From Coriobacteriales bacterium (GTDB taxonomy: Bacteria > Actinomycetota > Coriobacteriia > Coriobacteriales > UBA8131): a stretch of 30,158 nt of DNA. A program made the translations under genes and the position numbers. The notes beneath the pieces are model-generated. The model did not search any database. It was not told the DNA's origin and saw only the letters and a list, made by a program, of their open reading frames with translations. The stretch covers positions 1-30,158 of the forward strand of contig JAITEK010000049.1 of NCBI GenBank assembly GCA_031282085.1, written 5' to 3'. This document shows, in pieces, positions 23,741 to 30,158 of the stretch (its first letter is position 1; the number at the start of each line of letters is the position of its first letter).

Positions 23741-26700
23741 ATGTCCATGGAGCTATCGCGAAGAGGATTCTTGCAAGCTACCGGGCTGGCGTTGGGAACC
23801 AGCTTGGCATATGAGCTGTCGACGCAGTCCCAGGCCTTTGCGCTTGAGGGGGATGCCCCATTCAAGCTCGTCAACACCGAGGAGTACACCAACATCTGCT
23901 GCTACTGCTCAGGCGGCTGCGGCTCGATCTGCTCGGTCCGGGACGGAGAACTGGTAAACCTTGAGGGCGACGCGGACCATCCCATCAACAGGGGCGGCCT
24001 GTGCTCCAAGGGCGCGACGATGTCCCAGCTGCGCAACATAGTCACCGAGGACACGCGCGAGATCGTCTATAACCCCAATCGCATGACCAAGCCGATGGTG
24101 CGTCGCCCGGGAACATCTCAGTGGGAGGAGATCAGCTGGGATGACGCCCTCTTTGAGATTGCCCGCCACGTCAAGGACACCCGCGACGCGAACTTCATCG
24201 CGGAGGAGAACGGCGTCACGGTCAACCGCACCGAGGCCATAGCCAGCCTCGGCGGTTCGCAGCAGAACAACGAGGAGGACTACCTGATCCTCAAGAGCAT
24301 GCGCTCGCTGGGGGTGATCGCCCTCGATAACCAGGCGCGGGTTTGACACAGCTCTACGGTTGCCGGTCTGGCAGCCTCATTCGGCCGTGGCTCAATGACG
24401 GGCCATTGGAACGACTTTAAGAACGCCGACGTATTACTCACCTGTGGATCGAATAATGTTGAGAACCACCCGGAAAGCGCCCGTTGGGTTCGTGCGGCGT
24501 GCGACAAGGGCGCCATCAGCATCGTCGTAGACCCCCGCTACACGCGCTCAGCCGCAGTAGCAGACGTCTACTGCCCCATCCGTCCTGGCACGGACATCAC
24601 CTTCTGGGGCGGCCTCATCAACTACATCATCCAAAACGACAAATGGCAAAAGGAGTACGTCCTCACCTACACCAATGCCTCCTACCTCGTGCATGAGGAC
24701 TATAGCTTTGATGTGGAAACGGGCCTGTTCTCCGGCTGGGACGAGTCCAAGCAGAAGTATGTGACCACCAGCTGGGGCTACCAGGAAGAAGAGTCGGTGG
24801 CGCCGAACACCGGGACAGGCGGTGCGTTTGCCTATGTCCTCAAGCCAGGCACTCCCGAGTTTACGCCGCCTCACAAAGAGGTCCCCAGGAAGGACATGAC
24901 CCTCACGGATCCCAACTGCTCCTTCAATATCTTAAAGGAGCACTACTCCCGCTATGACATCGAGACCGTTACCAAGGTCTGCGGCATGGACGCCGAGACG
25001 TTGGAGCAGGTCTACAGCCTGTACGCCTCAACCGGCGCTCCGGAGAAAGTGGGCGCCATCCTGTACGCGCTGGGCCAGACCCAGCACCATTATGGCTCTC
25101 AGAACACCCGCGCCATGTGCCTGGTGCAGCTGCTGCTGGGCAACATCGGCGTGCCGGGAGGCAGCGTCAACGCCCTGCGCGGCGAGCCCAACGTCCAGGG
25201 CGCCACGGACATGGCGATGCTGGTCTACGACTTCCCCGGCTACATGAAATGGCCCACGGTCGCCTCGCATCCGACCCTACGCGCGTGGCTGGAGCATGAG
25301 ACCTACGCGGACGGTTACTACACCAACAAGCCCAAGTTCTTTATCTCCGCACTCAAGGAGTGGTACGGCGAGCACGCCACGGTAGACAACGACTACGGCT
25401 ACGACTGGCTGCCCAAGATAGGTAGCACCGACTTTACCACCATGTCGACCTTTGAGCAGATGGACGCCGGCGTCATCAAGGGCTATTTCTGCTGGGGTAT
25501 GAACCCCGCCAATTCCACCGCTAACACCAAGTTCGCCCGCCAGGCTTTAAGCAAGCTGGAGTGGCTGGTTGCCGTGGACTGGGTGGAGACGGAGACCGCC
25601 TGCTTCTGGAGGGCCCCCGACCTTGACCCCGCCGAGATACAAACGGAGTGCTACTACCTGCCCGCCGCCCTCATCTATGAGAAGATGGGCTCCATCTCCA
25701 ACTCCGGGCGCTGGATACAGTGGCGTTACAAGGCCTTGGATCCGGTCGACGAGGCTAAGCCGGACTACGAGATCTGCGACCTGCTCTGGAGCGAGATCAC
25801 CCGTCTGTACCGGGAGGAAGGTGGACCGTGCGCCGAGGCCATCCTCAACGTTAAATGGGACTACCACCGCGACGGGAAGATCGACCCGCGCGCCGTCTCC
25901 ATGGCCTTGAACGGCTACAAATGGAAGGACGGGGCGGACTGGGACAGTCGCGAGCTGCTCTCTACCTTCGGCGATTTGGGCGCAGATGGCTCCACGGCCT
26001 GCGCGCTTTGGATCTACAGCGGCTTTTGGGCCAACAACGACGACCGCTGGGAAGCTGCCAGCCAAAAGGTCGGCGGACGGGCGCTGGAAGACCCCAGCGG
26101 CTTGGGCCTGTACCCCGGCTGGGCCTATGCCTGGCCGCTGAACCGCCGCATCCTCTACAACCGCGCCTCTGCCGATGCCGAGGGCAAGCCCTGGAACCCC
26201 GAGCGCAACGTCGTGGAATGGACGGGCAGTGAGTGGGTGACCAACGACGTGCCGGACTTCGGCTTTAAGACCACCGCAGCCGACGGCACCGTCACCTGGA
26301 CGCCGCCCAACAACAAGGCCTTTATGATGCTTTGGGAGCAAAACGCGCGCCTCGTCAGCTACAGCCTCAAAGACGCACCTCTGCCGGAGCACTACGAGCC
26401 TTTTGAGTCGCCCGCCGACAACGCCCTTAACAAGCGGCAGAACTCGCCGATGATCCAGTTTGCCGACCACCCCTCCGTTAAGCGCGGTGACCGCTCCGAG
26501 TACCCGATTGCCGTTACCACCTACTCTGTTGTGGAGATGTGGCAGACCGGCTCGCAGACCCGCGGCTGCCCGGCGCTGGTTGAGGCCCGCCCGGAGCAGT
26601 TCATCGAGATGTCGGTGGAGCTTGCCGAGGAGAAGGGCATCCAGAACGGAGACACCGTGCGCGTCTGGAACAACCGCGGCGACGTTAAGCTGAGCGCCTT

Positions 26701-26893
26701 TGTGACCAGACGCATCAAGCCGCTGATGGTCAACGGTGAGCTGTGCCATGTGGTGGGCATGATCCACCACTGGGGTTGGGCCGGCATGTACTCAACGGCG
26801 GACACGGTCAACGACCTGGCGCCCAATGTGGGCGACCCCAATTCCTATATCCCTGAGTTCAAGGCGTTTCTTGTAAACGTCGAGAAGGCCTGA
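23741..26893 (+). CDS. fdnG: Formate dehydrogenase-N alpha subunit, Mo/W-bisMGD selenoprotein
   Basis: 1050 residues including selenocysteine 202. It oxidises formate to CO2 at the outer face of the membrane. A twin-arginine signal (SRRGFLQATG, residues 6-15) leads to a [4Fe-4S] site (C53, C56, C60, C88). The in-frame TGA at 24344-24346 falls in NQARV-Sec-HSSTVAGLAASFGRG, matching the E. coli FdnG active site. The bisMGD domains follow, ending with a molybdopterin dinucleotide-binding domain (GDTVRVWNNRGDVKLSAFVT). Starts 23741 and 23747 are both possible after AGGAGAGG. Without Sec insertion the gene would look split in two. It heads fdnGHI-fdhE. Confidence 0.96.
24344..24376 (+). promoter_or_regulatory. 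UGA Sec codon and SECIS hairpin of fdnG
   Basis: UGA at 24344-24346. The hairpin GGTTGCC-GGTCT-GGCAGCC lies at 24358-24376. The GGUCU apical loop begins 18 bases after the UGA, the same loop sequence and spacing as I recall for E. coli fdhF. This is strong support for selenocysteine insertion. Confidence 0.88.
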
Positions 26894-26906
26894 GAGGAGG
26901 ACGCAG

Positions 26907-27785
26907 ATGTCTACTGAAATGGCAATATATTTTGACTCCTCCGCCTGTACGGCGTGCAAGGGCTGCCAATGCGCCTGCAAGTGCTGGAACTCGCTGCCCT
27001 CGCCTCTGGGCCTTAACGCCAATGAGTTCACGCACTCCTACCAGTCGCCCATGGACTTAAACGGCAACACGCGCCTGATCATGCGCTTTGAGGAGAACGA
27101 AAGCCCCAAGAAGTGGGGTGTGGAGTGGTCCTTTGGGCGCCGCAGCTGCATGCATTGCAGCAATCCCGGCTGCGCCTCGGTGTGCCCCTCCGGCGCCTTG
27201 TCCGTTGACGAGGCCACCGGCTTTGTGCGCGTTGAGGAGGACAAGTGCATAGGCTGCCGCTACTGCGAGACCGCCTGCCCCTTCGACGTGCCCCGCTACT
27301 ATGGTCCCGACTCCAAGGTCAACAAATGCACTGCCTGCTTGGACCGCCAGGAAAACGGCAGGGCCGCGCAGATCAACAACGGCACCGGCGTGACTCAGAC
27401 GCAGTTCAACGTGCCTGCCTGCGTGCACACCTGCCCGCCGGGGGCATTGGACTTCGGCCCGCGGGACGAGATGATCGCCAAGGCCTACGAGCGTGTAGAG
27501 TTCTTGAAGAACCGCGAGATCGACCCCTCCCCCCATGCCTCCGTGTACGGCGACAAGCTCTTTGACGGCGCCGGCACGCACGTCATCATGGTGCTCAAGT
27601 ACCCCGTTGAGACCTACGGGCTGCCCGTAGATCCCAAGGTCAGCCCCATGGTGGATCTGCTCGGGTGGATGAAGCCGCTCACCGGCCTTGCCGCCGCCGC
27701 AACCGTGGCGGGCCTGGGGCTCTCCTTCCTCACCGGCATCGGCTACAAACGCGACACGCTGCACTACGACGAGAAGAAGCACTAG
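26907..27785 (+). CDS. fdnH: Formate dehydrogenase-N beta subunit (4 x [4Fe-4S])
   Basis: 292 residues. It passes electrons from FdnG to the cytochrome b subunit. Four cysteine clusters of ferredoxin type: CTACKGCQCACKCW, CMHCSNPGCASVCPSGAL, CIGCRYCETACPFDVPRYY and the CTACLDRQ/CVHTCPPGALDFG pair. One C-terminal membrane helix (about residues 252-274, LTGLAAAATVAGLGLSFLTG) anchors it, as in E. coli FdnH. The start follows fdnG by 13 bases with GAGAGGAGG. The frame ends in TAG at 27783-27785, but 32 further sense codons follow in the same frame up to TAG at 27882-27884, just before fdnI. Confidence 0.94.
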   Translation: MSTEMAIYFDSSACTACKGCQCACKCWNSLPSPLGLNANEFTHSYQSPMDLNGNTRLIMRFEENESPKKWGVEWSFGRRSCMHCSNPGCASVCPSGALSVDEATGFVRVEEDKCIGCRYCETACPFDVPRYYGPDSKVNKCTACLDRQENGRAAQINNGTGVTQTQFNVPACVHTCPPGALDFGPRDEMIAKAYERVEFLKNREIDPSPHASVYGDKLFDGAGTHVIMVLKYPVETYGLPVDPKVSPMVDLLGWMKPLTGLAAAATVAGLGLSFLTGIGYKRDTLHYDEKKH

Positions 27786-27884
27786 ACCATCGACGTCGAT
27801 ACCGGCGAGGTGGTCTGGAAGGCGGACGACGCAAGCGCAAACGAGCTGGTTGGCGCTGGCTCCAAGACTAAGGCAGGTGAGTAG
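27786..27884 (+). other. In-frame open tail after the fdnH amber stop
   Basis: Beyond the TAG of fdnH the same frame reads TIDVDTGEVVWKADD, then ASANELVGAGSKTKAGE, then a second TAG one base before the fdnI start. The composition looks like protein: an acidic, soluble C-terminal tail with normal high-GC codons. It may be the old C terminus of FdnH cut off by a point mutation, a read-through extension, or chance. Confidence 0.4.
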
Positions 27885-27885
27885 G

Positions 27886-28572
27886 ATGACGCGTTACATC
27901 AAGCGACACTCGCTCCAGGCGCGCATAACCCATGACGTTACCATTATCGCCTGCATCCTGCTGGCTATAAGCGGCTTGTTCGTCTTCATCACGCCGCTTA
28001 ACAACCTGCTACCCTCGCAGGTGACCTTTGGCATCCGTATGGCCCATCGCGTGCTGGGGGTGGTCTTTATCGTTGTGCCCCTGGTCAGCGCGCTTTTGGC
28101 TCCCAAGGGCGTTAAGCATATGTTCAGCAACTACCTTGCCAAATGGGACAAGGACGACGTGACCTTCATGAAGCGCTTCTTGCCCTATATGCTGGGCCCC
28201 AAGCGCGTGCATATGCCCGATCAGCATGAGGTTAAATCTGGTCAGAGGCTGGCGGATGGGCTTTTGCTCGTCGCCGGCGCCACCATCGCCATCAGCGGTG
28301 TGTTCTTGCTACTGGGCACAACCGTTGTAAGCTTTGGCGCTGGCCTGATGCTGGTGATGCACCTGCTGCACGACCTGGCGTTCTTGATGCTGGCGGTCTT
28401 TGGTCTGGCCCACATCTTCTTGGGTTCGGGCATCTTCCAGCCCTATCGGCGCATGCGCAGGGTGATGTTCGGCAACGGCCTGATAAGCGAAAGCGACGCC
28501 TTGTACCACTGGGGCCATTGGGCACGCGAGGAGCTGGAAAAGGGCGACAAGGTAGTCGAGATAAAGGACTAG
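27886..28572 (+). CDS. fdnI: Formate dehydrogenase-N gamma subunit, cytochrome b556
   Basis: A 228-residue membrane protein with four hydrophobic helices: DVTIIACILLAISGLFVFI, then MAHRVLGVVFIVVPLVSALL, then LLLVAGATIAISGVFLLLGT, then LHDLAFLMLAVFGLAHIFLG. Conserved histidines in ITHD, RMAHR, LLHD and LAH are candidate ligands of the two hemes. It takes electrons from FdnH to the quinone pool. The start at 27886 follows GGTGAG. The longer open frame upstream lies in fdnH. It is followed by fdhE after 11 bases. Confidence 0.93.
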   Translation: MTRYIKRHSLQARITHDVTIIACILLAISGLFVFITPLNNLLPSQVTFGIRMAHRVLGVVFIVVPLVSALLAPKGVKHMFSNYLAKWDKDDVTFMKRFLPYMLGPKRVHMPDQHEVKSGQRLADGLLLVAGATIAISGVFLLLGTTVVSFGAGLMLVMHLLHDLAFLMLAVFGLAHIFLGSGIFQPYRRMRRVMFGNGLISESDALYHWGHWAREELEKGDKVVEIKD

Positions 28573-28583
28573 GGAGCGCACGG

Positions 28584-29489
28584 ATGGATTTGCGGAAGAT
28601 AGATTGGGCTTTGGAGGCCTACCGCCAGACGCTTGGTGAGGACGACATCAGGCGCCTGGCGTTCTTCCGCGGCCTTTGGGCGCTGCAACAGGGCCATATC
28701 GATAGCGCGGATGCTTCCGGCGACTACCAGATGCCTGATAAAGCCCGTGCCGAGCGTTGGTACTGGGGCGAGAAACCGCTCTTTCTCATGGCTCCCGTCA
28801 TCGTTGACAACAGTCGGCTCGCCGCCGCCGCACAGGACTGCGCCACCTATATCGCCGAGAATGCCGGCCTGGAGCCGGAGTCGGCCGCCCAGCTTGCGAC
28901 CTACAATTGGCACTCCCTCATCGAGGGCTCGGACAGCGCAATGGCTGGCAAAAACCCTGCCTCCTGGCTGGCCCGCACCCAGCAGCTGGCCCTGGAGACC
29001 GGCCCGGGACAGGAGGCGCCGATTGGGGTGCTGCTGGGGGTGGTGCTGGCCTGTGCGTTGCGCACCGTCCTGGAGCCCGCTGCCAGCAAAGTCGCAGCCA
29101 TTCTGGATGTTGAGGACCCCGAGCGCACCCACGTCCACCCGCTGCGCTGCCCCACCTGCGGCACGCATGCTACGGTGGGGTTTGTGGGCCCGCTGCACGC
29201 CACAGAGGGCAATGCTCGCCTGCTGTACTGCTCAACCTGCGGTACCACCTGGGAATTTGAGCGGATACGCTGCGGCAGGTGCGGCTCCAGGGTCCAACGC
29301 AAACTGCACTATTGCCACATTGAGGGCGACGGCGCCCATCGCCTGCATCTCTGCGACGAGTGCGGCGACTACCTCCGAACGGTCTTTGGCAACGAGTCGC
29401 CCGCCCCTCTCTCCTTTGAGGTTGAGGACGTGGTGATGTCCCGCCTGGACATGGTCGCTCATACTTCCACCGAAAGCAACAAGCCGTAG
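28584..29489 (+). CDS. fdhE: Formate dehydrogenase accessory protein FdhE
   Basis: 301 residues. A maturation factor for respiratory formate dehydrogenases, in E. coli interacting with the catalytic subunit before Tat export. The C-terminal part holds the family's zinc/iron-binding CxxC pairs: RCPTCGTHATVGF, CSTCGTTWEFERIRCGRCGS, and LHLCDECGDYLRTVF. The N-terminal half is helical. The ATG at 28584 has AGGGAG seven bases upstream. Last gene of the fdn operon. Confidence 0.92.
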   Translation: MDLRKIDWALEAYRQTLGEDDIRRLAFFRGLWALQQGHIDSADASGDYQMPDKARAERWYWGEKPLFLMAPVIVDNSRLAAAAQDCATYIAENAGLEPESAAQLATYNWHSLIEGSDSAMAGKNPASWLARTQQLALETGPGQEAPIGVLLGVVLACALRTVLEPAASKVAAILDVEDPERTHVHPLRCPTCGTHATVGFVGPLHATEGNARLLYCSTCGTTWEFERIRCGRCGSRVQRKLHYCHIEGDGAHRLHLCDECGDYLRTVFGNESPAPLSFEVEDVVMSRLDMVAHTSTESNKP

Positions 29490-29823
29490 GGCGAATCGCC
29501 CGTACAAGACAAGCCGCCGGAGCAGCGGAACCCCTACTATACTCTGCGAGGCGATTGGCCCAAGGGTAAGCTGTTCCGTTGTACTCGGATGGCTCCGAGG
29601 CTGATTGCCGACCGGCTCTCAAGGGGTGAGCTGCGGAAAGACCGGGGTAATCTTCTGCCTTCGGTTCTCTGGGCCTTCCGCGGCGTTTAAGAGGGCTTTC
29701 TGCGCACATACCATACTCGACGATTCTGCACCATGGACAGGCATCGGTCACTTCGCGGCCGGTACGCCTGCTTTAGCGCACCTCTATCCGGTGCTGCCCT
29801 GTCCCTATGAAAGGAACCCTGAC
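29490..29823 (+). other. Structured gene-free region; possible ncRNA or leader of the acyl-CoA dehydrogenase
   Basis: 334 bases without a credible gene. The hairpin GGGCG-AAT-CGCCC overlaps the fdhE stop (29489-29501) and may aid termination. TATACT at 29538-29543 could start a plus-strand RNA; the overlapping TATAGT on the minus strand could start one the other way. Stems include CTCGG-ATGGCT-CCGAG (29584-29599) and GCGGAA with TTCCGC (about 29633-29681). Near the gene, GGACAGG (29735-29741) can pair with CCTGTCC (29798-29804), six bases before the AAGGA site. I do not recognise a known RNA family. Confidence 0.4.
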
Positions 29824-30158
29824 ATGAGCATTACCTATGATGAAGCAAGACGATTCGCGCAGGTCTCTATCGCCCCTTTCAGCAAGGAGATCGACGAGAA
29901 GGCCCAGTTCCCTATGGAGATATTTGAGAAGATAGGAGAAGCCGGCTATCTCAAGTTGTTGATCCCCGAAGAGCAAGGAGGGCTCGGAGGGACGCTGCAA
30001 GACCACGTCGACGTCTGCCTGGCGTTTGCCGAGGGCAACCCGAGCGTGGCGCTGTGCTATATGATGCACAACGTAGGGCTGAACTGCCTTTTGGGCTATG
30101 GCAGCCCGGAGTTATCGGAGAAGGTGTTGGCGGATGTCATCGACAACCACGCCTTCAT
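29824..30158 (+). CDS. Acyl-CoA dehydrogenase, N-terminal part (3' partial)
   Basis: The ATG at 29824 is preceded by AAGGA at eight bases. The first 111 residues are seen. They match the N-terminal helical domain of FAD-dependent acyl-CoA dehydrogenases: EARRFAQVSIAPFSKEIDEK, then FEKIGEAGYLKLLIPEEQGG, then an LAFAEGNPSVALCYMMHNVG helix. The gene runs off the window, so the catalytic glutamate and FAD loop cannot be checked and the substrate is unknown. It is separated from the fdn operon by a 334-base gap and is probably an independent unit. Confidence 0.88.
   Translation, partial: MSITYDEARRFAQVSIAPFSKEIDEKAQFPMEIFEKIGEAGYLKLLIPEEQGGLGGTLQDHVDVCLAFAEGNPSVALCYMMHNVGLNCLLGYGSPELSEKVLADVIDNHAF

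Noticed and set aside
24344..24376. Hairpin in fdnG as an intragenic terminator
   Set aside because: No U-tract follows, and position, loop and context fit a SECIS element.
23741..24395. Apparent frameshift or broken formate dehydrogenase gene (one frame ending at 24346, another starting at 24395)
   Set aside because: The frame is unchanged across the TGA; the TGA sits at the conserved Sec site and has a SECIS hairpin, so it is one intact selenoprotein gene.
25547..26770. 407-codon open frame on the minus strand inside fdnG
   Set aside because: Antisense shadow of the FdnG C-terminal half; no family features and no ribosome binding site.
29550..29700. 6S RNA, SRP RNA, tmRNA or a c-di-AMP riboswitch
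   Set aside because: I compared remembered core motifs of each; only short fragments such as ACCGGGGUAAUC looked alike and the essential conserved parts were missing.

Overview
The window looks like high-GC chromosomal DNA from an actinobacterium, most likely class Coriobacteriia. The evidence is the SteA/SteB pair beside recN, an efp-accC-asp23-nusB-xseB-dxs-tlyA-nadK-recN order, an anaerobic respiratory formate dehydrogenase and an MEP isoprenoid pathway. The class is an inference; no rRNA is present to settle it.

Positions 1-687: the 3' end of a membrane-anchored surface protein, then about 460 bases without a gene that are filled with palindromic repeats. Positions 688-15145, all on the minus strand: a long housekeeping cluster. 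In transcription order it runs tadA, ispE, efp, a pyruvate/oxaloacetate carboxyltransferase fused to a biotin carrier (OadA-AccB), accC, an Asp23-family gene, nusB, xseB, dxs, tlyA, nadK, recN, steA, steB. Junctions are mostly overlapping or only a few bases apart. The main gaps are at efp and at the carboxyltransferase, where -10 elements can be seen.

Positions 15388-29489: a selenium and formate island. On the plus strand are yedF, a class V aminotransferase (cysteine desulfurase family) and a DUF3343 gene. Convergent to them on the minus strand lies a complete selenocysteine set: a NifS-like cysteine desulfurase, selA, selB, the tRNA-Sec gene selC, and selD. Divergent from that set on the plus strand are fdnG, fdnH, fdnI and fdhE. 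Two genes contain an in-frame UGA read as selenocysteine: fdnG (24344-24346) and selD (18600-18602). Each UGA is followed by a plausible bacterial SECIS hairpin. The logic is self-contained: desulfurases mobilise selenium, SelD makes selenophosphate, SelA and selC make Sec-tRNA, and SelB delivers it to FdnG and to SelD itself. FdhE helps mature the FdnGHI complex.

Positions 29490-30158: a 334-base structured, gene-free stretch, then the start of an acyl-CoA dehydrogenase that runs off the window.

The points most worth a second look are: an internal ribosome binding site inside the OadA-AccB fusion that could make a free biotin carrier; the UGA in selD; the YedF/desulfurase/DUF3343 operon; an amber stop in fdnH followed by 32 open codons; a 21-bp tandem repeat before fdnG; dispersed palindromes with compensatory base changes; and two structured leaders, upstream of yedF and of the acyl-CoA dehydrogenase.
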